Assembly: GCF_030563405.1 (NCBI RefSeq) | Contig: NZ_CP130748.1 | Coordinates: 1,054,001 to 1,118,000 of the forward strand | DNA: 64,000 bases | DNA from: Vibrio sp. SNU_ST1 | Lineage (GTDB): Bacteria; Pseudomonadota; Gammaproteobacteria; Enterobacterales; Vibrionaceae | Direction of reading: 5' to 3' | In this document: piece after piece, positions 19,303 through 28,362 of the stretch | Layout of the letters: each line of letters starts with the position of its first letter | How positions within the stretch are numbered: position 1 is the first letter of the stretch | Notes under the pieces: model-generated | Database searches by the model: none | Told to the model about the DNA's origin: nothing | The model's input: the letters and a program-made list of their open reading frames with translations, nothing else | Program-made: the position numbers and the translations under genes

Positions 19303-20181
19303 ATGTTTTGGGTTGATGGAGAAAGTCAGCAAACTGTCGATATCTTAGATCGCTCGTTTCAGTATGGAGACGGCTGTTTTACTACCATGCTCGTTCAAGA
19401 TGGCCAGATTCAATATTTTCACGATCATCAGCGTCGTGTCGATGATTGCCTTAAAGCGTTACGCATTTCCGAGCTTGATTGGAATACGGTTAACCTTTGG
19501 CTCGATAATGCACTTGAACATATCCAACACAATGCGATTCCTGGTACAAAGAGCCTTGATGGCTCAACGAATCTTCAAGGTAGAAACAAGCCTCGTAATG
19601 AAAAATCAGGGATCAAGCTGCACGTTAGCCGTGGGGCCGGCGGTCGTGGCTACAGTACTAAGAATATCGCCAAGCCAACGATAACCATCAGCACATTTGA
19701 TTACCCAAATCATTATTCCGCGTGGCAAGACTCCGGTGTTGAACTTGGTATCTGCCAACAAGCACTGGGCTTGAGCCCATTATTAGCTGGGCATAAGCAC
19801 AATAATCGCCTTGAGCAGATCTTGATGAAAGATGAAATGGATCAGGCCGGTAAAGTGGATGGTGTGGTTCTGGATATATCAGGTAATGTGATTGAAACCA
19901 CCATGGCTAATCTGTTTTGGCGAAAAGGGCAGATGATTCACACACCTCAACTGACGCAAAGTGGCGTCGCCGGGGTTATGCGTAAGCAAGTGTTAACCGC
20001 GCTGAATCAGGCTGAACTTTCCGTTACAATTAGTGACTACAGCCTATCTCAGCTAATGCGAGCTGATGAAATCTTCATAACCAACTCCATTTTAGGGGTT
20101 GCCCCAGTTACCCGTATTAGTGATACCCAATTCAACATTGGAACCGTTACTCGTAGCCTTCAAGGACAACTAAACTCGTGA
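19303..20181 (+). CDS. pabC: Aminodeoxychorismate lyase
   Basis: PLP enzyme (fold type IV, branched-chain aminotransferase-like) that releases p-aminobenzoate for folate synthesis. The start MFWVDGESQQTVDILDRSFQ, the FQYGDGCFTT motif, the PLP lysine in LLAGHKHNNRLEQ and TTMANLFWRKGQ match PabC. An in-frame ATG at 19291 exists, but GGGG at 19293-19296 is a proper ribosome site for ATG 19303. The protein is 292 residues against 269 in E. coli, mostly from an extra hydrophilic stretch around residues 85-105 (TKSLDGSTNLQGRNKPRNEK). Confidence 0.93.
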   Translation: MFWVDGESQQTVDILDRSFQYGDGCFTTMLVQDGQIQYFHDHQRRVDDCLKALRISELDWNTVNLWLDNALEHIQHNAIPGTKSLDGSTNLQGRNKPRNEKSGIKLHVSRGAGGRGYSTKNIAKPTITISTFDYPNHYSAWQDSGVELGICQQALGLSPLLAGHKHNNRLEQILMKDEMDQAGKVDGVVLDISGNVIETTMANLFWRKGQMIHTPQLTQSGVAGVMRKQVLTALNQAELSVTISDYSLSQLMRADEIFITNSILGVAPVTRISDTQFNIGTVTRSLQGQLNS

Positions 20182-21194
20182 TCAAAAAGTTATTTATTTT
20201 TATTATTTTGTGCCTAATCGCAGCCGCGGCTGCTGGTTTTTATGTTTACAACCAAGCGCAAGATAACCTGAAACAAGTTATTCAATTAGAAAAACCACAA
20301 GTTGTTACTGTTGCTTCAGGCAGCAGCTTTAACCGCGTTCTCGCACAGTTGATTAATGAAGGGCTGTTTGAGGCTTCTCCTTACGAGAAATTAATCCGTA
20401 AGTTACATCCTGAGCTTGTAGACGTAAAAGCGGGTACATTCCTGCTTGAGCCGGGTTTAACCCTTGAGCAAGCGCTACAAGTGCTGGTCGAAGGGAAAGA
20501 GCACCAATTTACCATTACCTTCGTAGAGGGCAGTCGTTTTGATGAGTGGCTTATTCAGCTAAAAGACAACGAATTCATTCAGCAGACGTTGGACGGTGTG
20601 TCTGAAAAAGAGATCGCACAAAAGCTTGGTATCGAAAATGAAAAACTAGAAGGCCTTTTCTTAGCGGAAACATACCACTATACCTACGGCACAACGGATT
20701 TAGATTTGTTGAAACGCGCACATCGCGATCTAATGAACGTGGTCAATGACGAGTGGGAAAATAGAGCCGGTAAGCTGCCTCTTAAATCACCGTATGAAGC
20801 TCTAATTCTTGCGTCTATTATCGAGAAAGAGACTGCTGTCGCTTCTGAGCGTGAGCGTGTGTCTTCTGTATTCGTTAACCGCTTGAACAAGCGTATGCGT
20901 CTGCAAACTGATCCAACGGTTATCTACGGCATGGGCGATAGCTACAAGGGCAATATTCGTAAGAAAGATCTACGCACACCAACGCCGTACAACACCTATA
21001 CAATGAGCGGTTTACCGCCAACACCGATCGCGATGGCGGGTAAAGCGTCTATCAACGCGGCTCTGAATCCAGAGAAGAGCAACTATCTGTATTTTGTTGC
21101 GAGTGGAACGGGCGGTCACGTATTTTCAAAGAGTTTGACTGAGCATAACCGTGCAGTACGAGCTTACTTAAAGCAATTAAGAAAAAACAAATAA
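20178..21194 (+). CDS. mltG: Endolytic murein transglycosylase MltG
   Basis: Inner-membrane lytic transglycosylase that cuts nascent glycan strands and sets their length. A membrane anchor ([20 protein letters not shown]) is followed by a LysM-like domain and the YceG catalytic domain with Glu216 in [19 protein letters not shown] and [16 protein letters not shown]. The start GTG 20178 overlaps the pabC stop by 4 bases (GTGA), showing translational coupling. The 338 residues match E. coli YceG (340). Confidence 0.95.
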   Translation: MIKKLFIFIILCLIAAAAAGFYVYNQAQDNLKQVIQLEKPQVVTVASGSSFNRVLAQLINEGLFEASPYEKLIRKLHPELVDVKAGTFLLEPGLTLEQALQVLVEGKEHQFTITFVEGSRFDEWLIQLKDNEFIQQTLDGVSEKEIAQKLGIENEKLEGLFLAETYHYTYGTTDLDLLKRAHRDLMNVVNDEWENRAGKLPLKSPYEALILASIIEKETAVASERERVSSVFVNRLNKRMRLQTDPTVIYGMGDSYKGNIRKKDLRTPTPYNTYTMSGLPPTPIAMAGKASINAALNPEKSNYLYFVASGTGGHVFSKSLTEHNRAVRAYLKQLRKNK

Positions 21195-21204
21195 AGAAAG
21201 AATT

Positions 21205-21837
21205 ATGAATCAGTCGAAATTTATCGTAGTTGAAGGCCTTGAAGGTGCTGGTAAAAGTACAGCAATCAATGCCATCGTCGAGACATTAAAAGCATCGGGT
21301 GTTAAAGATATCGTTAATACTCGTGAACCGGGTGGCACTGTCTTGGCTGAAAAGATGCGCTCATTGGTTAAAGAAGAGCACGAAGGCGAGAAGCTTCAAG
21401 ATATGACGGAACTACTGCTGATGTACGCAGCACGCGTTCAATTGGTCGAAAACGTCATCAAGCCCGCATTAGACAGCGGTAAATGGGTATTGGGTGATCG
21501 CCATGATATGTCTTCTCAAGCATACCAAGGTGGTGGTCGTCAGATCGCTCGTAGCACTATGGAATCACTGAAAGCAACTACGCTAGGCGGCTTTAAGCCA
21601 GATTTAACACTATATTTGGACCTAGACCCTAGAGTCGGGCTAGAGCGTGCTAGAGGTCGTGGTGAGCTTGATAGAATTGAAAAGATGGACATCTCATTTT
21701 TCGATCGCACGCGTGAGCGTTACTTAGAAATTGCAGGGCAAGACGATTCTGTACTCGTGATTAATGCGCAGCAAGAAATTGAGCAAGTAGCCGCTGATAT
21801 TAAAGTCGCGCTCAGTGCTTGGCTCAATAAACAGTAG
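21205..21837 (+). CDS. tmk: Thymidylate kinase
   Basis: Phosphorylates dTMP to dTDP. P-loop [10 protein letters not shown] at residues 10-19, the TREPGGT nucleotide-binding motif, the [15 protein letters not shown] segment and the lid [12 protein letters not shown] are present. The 210 residues match E. coli Tmk (213). It lies in the conserved mltG-tmk-holB operon with 10 and 6 bases to its neighbours. Confidence 0.97.
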   Translation: MNQSKFIVVEGLEGAGKSTAINAIVETLKASGVKDIVNTREPGGTVLAEKMRSLVKEEHEGEKLQDMTELLLMYAARVQLVENVIKPALDSGKWVLGDRHDMSSQAYQGGGRQIARSTMESLKATTLGGFKPDLTLYLDLDPRVGLERARGRGELDRIEKMDISFFDRTRERYLEIAGQDDSVLVINAQQEIEQVAADIKVALSAWLNKQ

Positions 21838-21843
21838 GTAGTC

Positions 21844-22809
21844 ATGGCTGAAGTTTATTCTTGGCTCACACCTGTATGGAGTGAGTGGAAAAAAAGTCTC
21901 GATGCAGAACGTTTTCCTAACTCTGTGATCGTTAATGCGCCTGAAGGGCTTGGCGTGGAAGCGCTGGTTAGTCAGCTTACGTCGGCACTGATGTGTGTTA
22001 ATTACGAAAGTGAAGCGTGCGGATTTTGCCACAGTTGTGAACTGATGAAGTCGGGGAGTCACCCGGATTTCCATGTGATCGAACCTGAGAAAGAAGGTAA
22101 ATCGATTACCGTTGACCAAGTGCGTGCGAGTAACCGCTGGGCTCAACAATCGTCACAGTTGGGTGGCTTGCGTGTCATTTTGCTGAGTCCGGCTGAAGCG
22201 ATGAATGAATCGGCGTCTAATGCGCTTTTGAAAACACTGGAAGAACCTGCGAGTAATTGTATTTTCATCCTTTCGACGCGCAACAGTAATCGCTTAATGC
22301 CAACTATTCTTAGCCGTTGCCAGCAATTTAATGTGGTGTGCCCACAATTGGATGCAGGATCGGCATGGTTAAATGGAGAAGTTGGTAAAACGGTTCCTCA
22401 GTACATACTGACATTGAACGACAACGCACCTCTGAAAGCGAAAGCAATGTTTGATCAAGGTGGCGTTGAAGCTTCAACAAAAGTGCTCGATGGCTTTGTC
22501 AATGTGATAAAAGGCACTCAACCCGACATACTGAAGTTCTCTACAGAGCTCAGCAAAGACCCTTTGATTCAACTTAGCTGGCTTTGGCATTTATTGTCAG
22601 ATGTACAAAAGGTGCATTTTGGTTTAGCGAATCAGGCTATCATTCCGAGTGCGAAAGCACTGTGTGAGGTGATGTCTTATCAAAGTGCTTATGCAGCATC
22701 GAATAAACTGCTGATATTGATTGAGCAGTTAAAGCACCACCCTGGGCTCAATACGGAGCTACTCATAATGAATTGGCTGATAGCCACTTGCGAGGAAACA
22801 TGTTCGTAG
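21844..22809 (+). CDS. holB: DNA polymerase III subunit delta'
   Basis: Clamp-loader subunit of the replicase. The N-terminal AAA+-like domain has a degenerate P-loop (NAPEGLGVEALVSQL), a zinc-binding cysteine cluster (CGFCHSC), the ALLKTLEEPASN sensor region and ILSRCQQF. The 321 residues are slightly shorter than E. coli HolB (334). Its 3' end overlaps the ycfH start by 10 bases. Confidence 0.94.
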   Translation: MAEVYSWLTPVWSEWKKSLDAERFPNSVIVNAPEGLGVEALVSQLTSALMCVNYESEACGFCHSCELMKSGSHPDFHVIEPEKEGKSITVDQVRASNRWAQQSSQLGGLRVILLSPAEAMNESASNALLKTLEEPASNCIFILSTRNSNRLMPTILSRCQQFNVVCPQLDAGSAWLNGEVGKTVPQYILTLNDNAPLKAKAMFDQGGVEASTKVLDGFVNVIKGTQPDILKFSTELSKDPLIQLSWLWHLLSDVQKVHFGLANQAIIPSAKALCEVMSYQSAYAASNKLLILIEQLKHHPGLNTELLIMNWLIATCEETCS

Positions 22810-23567
22810 ATTCCCATTGTCATTTAGATAAACTGGATTACCAAGATTTACACACCAGCGTAGAAGACGTGGTTAATAAGGCGAAGGCAGCCAACGTAGA
22901 CCAACTGCTTTCTGTCGGTGTGACGCTGGATTCGTTTGAAAACATGCTTGAGATGATCTCGCCGTTTAATAACGTTAAGGCTTCGTGTGGCGTTCACCCT
23001 CTCGACGTAGAGAGCGACTTCTGTTTAGAAAGAATGCGTGAGTATGCGAGCAACCCGAAAGTAGTGGCGATTGGTGAAACTGGCCTAGATTATCATTACC
23101 AACCAGAGACTGCAGAGCTACAACAGCTCAGGTTCAAGCAGCACGTTGAGTTGGCTGTTGAGCTTAATAAACCTTTGATCATCCACACGCGTAACGCGCG
23201 TGAAGATACGTTAGCTATTTTACGCGACGGCGGAGCAGAGAAGTGTGGTGGTGTGATTCACTGCTTTACTGAAGATCAAGCGTTCGCTGAAGCGGCAATG
23301 GAATTAGGTTTCTATATCTCGATCTCAGGTATTGTGACCTTTAAACAAGCCACAGAACTTAAAGACGTTGTGAAAAACCTACCTCTAGATAGGTTGCTGA
23401 TCGAAACGGATTCGCCATATTTGGCGCCAATTCCATATCGTGGTAAAGAGAATCAGCCTGCATATGTAGTCGAAGTTGCGGCTTATATCGCCCAGTTAAA
23501 AGGGGTATCAATGAAAGAAGTTGCTGAACAAACGACCAAAAATTACCAAAAACTTTTTTTGCGATAG
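22800..23567 (+). CDS. ycfH: TatD-family metal-dependent DNase YcfH
   Basis: Amidohydrolase-fold metal-dependent hydrolase of the TatD family. Metal ligands are visible in FVDSHCHLDKL (His6, His8 of this start), GETGLDYHY, PLIIHTRNA, GVIHCFT and the C-terminal LLIETDSPYLAP. The reading frame is open upstream to 22773, but GAGGA at 22792-22796 supports the ATG at 22800, giving 255 residues (E. coli YcfH is 265). It ends the tmk-holB-ycfH operon; the function in vivo is only loosely known for this branch. Confidence 0.93.
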   Translation: MFVDSHCHLDKLDYQDLHTSVEDVVNKAKAANVDQLLSVGVTLDSFENMLEMISPFNNVKASCGVHPLDVESDFCLERMREYASNPKVVAIGETGLDYHYQPETAELQQLRFKQHVELAVELNKPLIIHTRNAREDTLAILRDGGAEKCGGVIHCFTEDQAFAEAAMELGFYISISGIVTFKQATELKDVVKNLPLDRLLIETDSPYLAPIPYRGKENQPAYVVEVAAYIAQLKGVSMKEVAEQTTKNYQKLFLR

Positions 23568-23586
23568 AAATCTAACTAAACAAACA

Positions 23587-23612
23587 AAAGGGAGCGAAAG
23601 CTCCCTTTTTGT
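23587..23612 (+). terminator. Terminator of the ycfH operon
   Basis: AAAGGGAGC (23587-23595), loop GAAA and GCTCCCTTT (23600-23608) are followed by TTG and more T. Confidence 0.9.
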
Positions 23613-24011
23613 GTTTTTGATCACCAAAAATGCGTTTTTTTTTAATGTTTACGGAATATGTTGAACTTGAGAGCGTGAATTACAACATTTGTAATTTTGT
23701 TACTAAAAATAACATTGCCCTCTATTTTATTTACTCAGTGAAATAATAGGGGGTCATTATAATTTATTTATTTTTCAGGCGCTTAGTGGCTTGTAAAGCA
23801 TTGCATTTCTATATTTGACATGTGATCCAAGACGTGTTTTGAAACTAAATTTCGTAAGTGACTAGAAAGTTAGTTCCCCATCAATATATATTTAGCGGCA
23901 GAAAATATAATGCAATACATGGTTACATTTTCACTGGGTGCTAACATATAGGCTACGGGGGTGTGCCGTTAGGACCCATATAATTATTTTATCTTTATCA
24001 GGAGCATAAAC
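23613..24011 (+). promoter_or_regulatory. ptsG upstream control region
   Basis: About 400 AT-rich bases without a gene precede ptsG. Inverted repeats TTACAA-CAT-TTGTAA (23680-23694) and TGTTA-N7-TAACA (23699-23715), the Mlc-type site listed separately, and a TTGACA at 23815-23820 are visible, but no convincing -10 box is paired with the last. TCAGGAGC just before the ATG is the ribosome-binding site. A long leader is likely. Confidence 0.45.
23727..23746 (+). promoter_or_regulatory. Candidate Mlc (NagC-type) operator upstream of ptsG
   Basis: TTATTT-ACTCAGTG-AAATAA is a 6-bp inverted repeat with 8-bp spacing, resembling ROK-family (Mlc/NagC) operators and the TTTTACTCTGTGTAATAA-like site upstream of E. 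coli ptsG. The cognate gene, mlc, lies at 32382 in this window. Binding is inferred. Confidence 0.45.
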
Positions 24012-25442
24012 ATGTTTAAGAACCTTTTTGCTAGCCTGCAGAAAGTTGGTAAGTCTCTGATGCTACCAGTATCAGTTTTACCAGTTGCGGGTATTTTGCT
24101 AGGTGTCGGTGCAGCAGATCTTCCTTTCATTCCAGAAATCGTTTCAAACTTAATGGAACAAGCGGGTGGTTCAGTATTCGGTCAAATGGCACTGCTGTTC
24201 GCAGTAGGTGTAGCACTTGGCTTTACAAATAACGACGGTGTAGCTGGTCTAGCTGCTATCGTTGGTTACGGCATCATGACTGCTACACTAGGCGTAATGG
24301 CAAGTGTAATGGGCGTTGATAAAATCGACACTGGTGTACTAGGTGGTATCCTAGTCGGTGGTGTTGCTGCTTGGGCATTCAACCGTTTCTTCCGTATTCA
24401 ACTACCAGAGTACCTTGGCTTCTTCGCTGGTAAGCGTGCTGTGCCAATCATCACAGGTTTCTCTGCGATTGGTCTAGCAATCCTACTATCTGTAGTATGG
24501 CCACCAGTTGGCGGCGCTATCTCTGCGTTCTCTGATTGGGCTGCTCACCAAAACCCACAAGTGGCGTTTGGTATCTACGGTATCGTTGAGCGTTCTTTGA
24601 TTCCATTTGGTCTTCACCACGTTTGGAACGTACCTTTCTTCTTCGAAGCTGGTACTTGTGTAAACGCTGCTGGTGAAACTCAAAACGGTGTTCTTACTTG
24701 TTACCTAGTTGCTGATGACGCATCTCGTGCAGCGGGCAATGGCTTCGGTCAGCTAGCTGGTGGTTACATGTTCAAGATGTTCGGTCTACCTGCTGCTGCA
24801 ATCGCGATTGCACATTCAGCTAAACCTGAAAACCGCGCTAAAGTAATGGGCATCATGGCTTCTGCTGCGTTGACTTCATTCCTAACGGGTATCACTGAAC
24901 CAATCGAATTCTCTTTCCTATTCGTTGCTCCTGTACTGTACGCAATCCACGCTCTACTAGCTGGTTCTGCATACGTTCTTGCGAACACTCTAGGTTTTGT
25001 ACACGGTACATCTTTCTCACACGGTCTAATCGACTTCCTAGTTTTATCTGGCAACGCGTCTAAGATGGGCCTAATGGTTGTATGTGGTGTTGCTTACGCT
25101 GCAATTTACTACATCGTATTCCGCACTGTGATTAAAGCACTTGACCTTAAAACTCCAGGTCGCGAAGACGAGTCAGAAGACGAAATCGTTGCAACTGGTA
25201 CAGAGCTTGCTAGTGAGTTAGTTGCTGCATTCGGTGGCAAAGCGAACATCACTGGTCTTGACGCTTGTATTACTCGTCTACGTGTAGCAGTTGCTGATAC
25301 AGCAGTTGTTGACCAAGACAAACTGAAGAAACTAGGCGCTGCAGGTGTTGTAGTAGTTGCTGGTGGCGTACAAGCTATCTTCGGTACTAAGTCTGACAAC
25401 CTTAAGACAGACATGGATGAGTGGATCCGTAACAACGGTTAA
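24012..25442 (+). CDS. ptsG: PTS glucose transporter subunit IIBC
   Basis: Imports glucose across the inner membrane with phosphorylation to glucose-6-phosphate, receiving phosphate from a separate IIA-Glc. The 476 residues hold an EIIC domain with about 10 membrane segments ([29 protein letters not shown] motifs) and a C-terminal EIIB domain with the phosphorylated Cys419 in [10 protein letters not shown]. No EIIA domain is fused. Length and layout match E. coli PtsG (477). Its place after ycfH is the same as in E. coli. Confidence 0.97.
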   Translation: MFKNLFASLQKVGKSLMLPVSVLPVAGILLGVGAADLPFIPEIVSNLMEQAGGSVFGQMALLFAVGVALGFTNNDGVAGLAAIVGYGIMTATLGVMASVMGVDKIDTGVLGGILVGGVAAWAFNRFFRIQLPEYLGFFAGKRAVPIITGFSAIGLAILLSVVWPPVGGAISAFSDWAAHQNPQVAFGIYGIVERSLIPFGLHHVWNVPFFFEAGTCVNAAGETQNGVLTCYLVADDASRAAGNGFGQLAGGYMFKMFGLPAAAIAIAHSAKPENRAKVMGIMASAALTSFLTGITEPIEFSFLFVAPVLYAIHALLAGSAYVLANTLGFVHGTSFSHGLIDFLVLSGNASKMGLMVVCGVAYAAIYYIVFRTVIKALDLKTPGREDESEDEIVATGTELASELVAAFGGKANITGLDACITRLRVAVADTAVVDQDKLKKLGAAGVVVVAGGVQAIFGTKSDNLKTDMDEWIRNNG

Positions 25443-25462
25443 TTCGCTGATTCAATAAATTG

Positions 25463-25490
25463 AAAGGAGGCCTTGTGGCCTCCTTTTTTG
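25463..25490 (+). terminator. Terminator of ptsG
   Basis: AAAGGAGGCC (25463-25472), loop TTGT and GGCCTCCTTT (25477-25486) are followed by TTTG. Confidence 0.9.
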
Positions 25491-25523
25491 TTTTCTGCAA
25501 TATGCAAAATGTCCTCACGCTTA

Positions 25524-25685
25524 ATACCAATCGTAGTAAATAACTGGTCACCCTAGCTTGTTAAAAACCTCGATAACTTCGTTAGAATTTTTGATTGTAG
25601 AATAACTACTTATCGAAAAATTCTGCCTTGTTCTCAAGCTTTTTTCCTACGCTATGTTTGATCACTTACTTACTGTGATTGGTAT
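25524..25685. repeat. Palindromic repeat, family 1, copy A (162 bp)
   Basis: It is bounded by ATACCAATCGTAGTAAATAA and, at the right, CAGTAAG(TAAG)TGATC-type sequence ending GATTGGTAT in inverted orientation. The sequence is closely similar to 40470-40640 and 49651-49811 but is inverted relative to both. It has no ORF. The ends are 9-bp inverted repeats, as in a miniature inverted-repeat element. Confidence 0.85.
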
Positions 25686-25833
25686 AAGCTCCTCTTACTC
25701 AACTAGTTCTACTCAACTCTATGTGTTGAAGACCGATTCCGAACCTTGAGCGCCAGTTCGCTTTTACCTAGCGATGACACCTATCTTTGTGAACCCAGTA
25801 CACTACCATTTTTAAAAACAGTCTGAGAATATT

Positions 25834-26238
25834 ATGAAACATCGTTATTTGATCGGCCTTATGTGCTGCAGCGGAGCCGCGTTTGTGCATGCTTCTGAAG
25901 CACCAGATTTGGAAGTTGGATTAGCCATTGACCAAGACCTGAGTGTCGTTGTCGAATTTGATCAGAAATACCGTGCCACGATTGGCAACGACGGTGCTGC
26001 ATTTGACTACATTTTGAAGCGTGGTCAGTTTGAGACTGAAGCTCCGTTGAGTTGGTATGTCGGTGCGGGTGCTTGGGCTGAGTGGAATGATGATTTTGGC
26101 TTACGTTTGCCTTTAGGTGTTAAAGTGAATTTCTACGAAGGTTGGAATGCGTACGCGCAAGTTCACCCTGAGCTCGACATGTATAAAGGTGTTGAATTAC
26201 AAGTGGGTGGTGCACTGGGTATCACCTACAGGTTTTAG
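25834..26238 (+). CDS. Small outer-membrane beta-barrel-like protein, hypothetical
   Basis: A 134-residue exported protein. A signal peptide (residues 1-20, cleavage near VHA-SE) precedes a mature chain of alternating hydrophobic residues (LSVVVEFDQKYRATIG, LSWYVGAGAWAEWN, LRLPLGVKVNFYE, VELQVGGALGITYRF), ending in Phe as outer-membrane barrels do. At about 114 mature residues it is small for a barrel, so it may form an oligomer or a short 6-8 strand barrel. I do not recognise a characterised homologue. It stands alone between repeat A and a terminator. Confidence 0.75.
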   Translation: MKHRYLIGLMCCSGAAFVHASEAPDLEVGLAIDQDLSVVVEFDQKYRATIGNDGAAFDYILKRGQFETEAPLSWYVGAGAWAEWNDDFGLRLPLGVKVNFYEGWNAYAQVHPELDMYKGVELQVGGALGITYRF

Positions 26239-26250
26239 GTGATGAGCAAA

Positions 26251-26280
26251 AAAAATGCCAGCTTAGTAGCTGGCATTTTT
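26251..26280. terminator. Bidirectional terminator
   Basis: AAAAATGCCAGC (26251-26262), loop TTAGTA and GCTGGCATTTTT (26269-26280) serve the barrel gene on the plus strand and metPS on the minus strand. Confidence 0.9.
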
Positions 26281-26297
26281 GAATGGTTTAAATAAGG

Positions 26298-26396
26298 TTA
26301 TTTCTGTTTGTCCATTGCACGCTTTATGCAAATGGCAGCACCACCCCAAGTGATACCAAGACCAAGAACCATCATAATAATCGCACTAGTTGTCAT
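26298..26396 (-). CDS. metS: NSS transporter small subunit MetS-like
   Basis: A 32-residue single-span membrane peptide (MTTSAIIMMVLGLGITWGGA, then AICIKRAMDKQK). Methionine/alanine NSS transporters of the MetP type are paired with a tiny subunit, MetS, required for transport in Corynebacterium; this peptide has its size, its Gly/Trp-containing membrane span and its positively charged tail. Its ATG is 2 bases after the stop of the transporter gene, a tightly coupled position. Confidence 0.8.
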   Translation of the reverse strand: MTTSAIIMMVLGLGITWGGAAICIKRAMDKQK

Positions 26397-26398
26397 GA

Positions 26399-27859
26399 TT
26401 ATGCTTCCTTCTTACTTGTCATATTTATAATAATGCCAATCGCTAGTAATCCTGCGATCATTGCCCAACCAAGAGTCAGGTCGTAGCCACCGTAACCGTC
26501 TGTAAACAATGCGCTTAGTTTCGTTGCAAGAATGATTGCAAGCATAATTGGAGTGACGAAGCGTAAACATACGTTAAACCATACGCCTATAGAGAAATCT
26601 GAAATCTCATTGACGTACGCACGTACATCGCTAACTTTGTTTAGTAGCCATGCCATTAGAAGGATTTCAATGAATCCGCCTACCATGATGCCGACGTTGT
26701 TAGCGAAGTGATCGACTAGGTCTAGTAGAAGTAGGCCGCCGTTAGTTGCAAATGCCATAGACACCACAACACCAACGCCAATAACAATACTTGCTGCTTT
26801 TTTACGGCTCCAGTTCAGCTTGTCCATAATTGCAGATGTTACCGCTTCCATAATTGAGATATGAGAGCTTAAACCTGCCACAACAAGTGCAAAGAAGAAT
26901 AGTGGACCCAGAATATACGGTGCTGGAAGTAAATTAATCGCTGCAGGTAGCGTAACAAACGCAAGGCCAACGCCTGCTGATACTACTTCAGTTAATGGTT
27001 TACCTTGTTCTTGAGCCATGTAGCCAAGAACAGAGAAAATCATAATACCCGCAAGAATTGAGAAACCACAGTTGATAAGAACCGTCATGAACGCGTTGTT
27101 CGTGATATCTGATTTTTCTGGCAAATAGCTTGAGTAAGCTAGCATGATCGCAAAACCGATACTTAGCGTGAAGAAGATTTGTCCATAAGCAGCAGCCCAT
27201 ACTTTTACGTCCCAGATCTTGCTGAAATCAGGTTCGAACATGTAATTTATACCGTTTAAAGCACCCGGTAGGAAAACCATGCGGCCGATAAGTAAAATCA
27301 CCATTATGAACAACACTGGCATCATTACTTTAGACGCACGCTCGATACCTGCTTTAACACCACCAACGATAGCAGCATAAGTGATTGCCCAAGCAAGTAA
27401 CATTGCTCCAGCGATTCCCCATTGGATGCTACCTAGGTTCGTCGGTGAGTTATCACCTAGAGCTAGATATTCACTGAAGAAGAACGCGTTAGTGTCTGTT
27501 CCCCAGCTTTGATTGAATGACATACCGAAGTATGAAATTGCCCAACCGATAACGGCAACATAGTAGACCGCGATGACAGCCGCTACACCCACTTGGAACC
27601 AACCAAGCCACTCAAATTTTGAGTTGATTCGCGCTAAGGTTGCAGGTGCAGAACCACGATACTTTTGACCCATACTGAACTCTAGGATCATAAACGGAAT
27701 ACCAGCCGTAAGCATGGCAAATAGATATGGAATGAAAAAAGCGCCGCCGCCATTTTCATAAGCCATGTATGGAAAACGCCAAATGTTTCCTAAACCAATA
27801 GCAGATCCTACTGCGGCAAGGATAAATCCTGCTCGGGATCCCCACTGTTCTCGCTTCAT
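26399..27859 (-). CDS. metP: Sodium-dependent amino acid transporter, NSS family (MetP-like)
   Basis: Inner-membrane Na+-coupled symporter of the neurotransmitter:sodium symporter family. The 486 residues begin with the NSS signature GSAIGLGNIWRFPYM (unwound helix 1 with the Na+ and substrate site), followed by GGGAFFIPYL and about 11-12 membrane segments. It is followed 2 bases later by the MetS-like subunit, which suggests methionine and/or alanine as substrate, but that rests on the partner gene only. A good Shine-Dalgarno AAAGGAG precedes ATG 27859. Confidence 0.93.
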   Translation of the reverse strand: MKREQWGSRAGFILAAVGSAIGLGNIWRFPYMAYENGGGAFFIPYLFAMLTAGIPFMILEFSMGQKYRGSAPATLARINSKFEWLGWFQVGVAAVIAVYYVAVIGWAISYFGMSFNQSWGTDTNAFFFSEYLALGDNSPTNLGSIQWGIAGAMLLAWAITYAAIVGGVKAGIERASKVMMPVLFIMVILLIGRMVFLPGALNGINYMFEPDFSKIWDVKVWAAAYGQIFFTLSIGFAIMLAYSSYLPEKSDITNNAFMTVLINCGFSILAGIMIFSVLGYMAQEQGKPLTEVVSAGVGLAFVTLPAAINLLPAPYILGPLFFFALVVAGLSSHISIMEAVTSAIMDKLNWSRKKAASIVIGVGVVVSMAFATNGGLLLLDLVDHFANNVGIMVGGFIEILLMAWLLNKVSDVRAYVNEISDFSIGVWFNVCLRFVTPIMLAIILATKLSALFTDGYGGYDLTLGWAMIAGLLAIGIIINMTSKKEA

Positions 27860-27865
27860 ATTTAA

Positions 27866-27923
27866 CTCCTTTACAACTTCCCTGAGGTATGAAGCTTCTC
27901 GTCACGCTGTGCTTGGTAAGGAG
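27866..27923 (-). promoter_or_regulatory. metP leader with possible ribosome-site-masking stem
   Basis: On the minus strand, CTCCTTAC (27923-27916) is complementary, with one bulged base, to GTAAAGGAG (27874-27866), the ribosome-binding site of metP. The 41-nt interval could form the loop. This could hide the start site until melted. It matches no riboswitch class I know. Confidence 0.3.
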
Positions 27924-28268
27924 GTGATAGTTAAAACAGGCAAACGGTTTGACTGTTTACTTTATCTTCCGTGATTAAGCAAAAGTTTAGATTATTATGT
28001 TGTTAGCGCTTGGAGAACTCAGCGGATAATTCTTAATTGTTTGATGTGTGTTTGCATAACCTGAAATATTCAGCTGATGCGTGATAATGAGCCTACCTAG
28101 TTGGAATGGTTAAAGCAATAGATTAGGTATGTTTAATAACTGTGGGGTTATGGTGTTTAAGATGTTAAATGATGGTTGTTTTAGAGGTATGAATTGGTTT
28201 GGGGTTTGCTGGTTGGTTTATATATCTGAATTTTTCGGTTTTATTGGGTTATATGACTTTATTGAAAA
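27924..28268. other. Intergenic stretch upstream of metP
   Basis: AT-rich DNA with no supported gene and no strong repeat. It should contain the metP promoter, but I could not pick a convincing -35/-10 pair. Confidence 0.5.
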
Positions 28269-28301
28269 ATAGAGCGTATGACTGAAATTCATACACTCTA
28301 T
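28269..28301 (-). terminator. Terminator of the 28363-28956 barrel gene
   Basis: On the minus strand ATAGAGTGTATG and CATACGCTCTAT form a 12-bp stem with one G-U pair, followed by TTTTTC. The wobble fits RNA made from the minus strand. Confidence 0.75.
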
Positions 28302-28362
28302 AGTTGAACTGCCCAACCATTTTGGGGTTCTATTGGTATGAGGTGCTTATGGTCATCGATAT

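Noticed and set aside
23815-23843. A TTGACA box with TTTGAA 17 bases on, upstream of ptsG
   Set aside because: The -10 is too poor to name as the ptsG promoter; the true start may be elsewhere in the leader.
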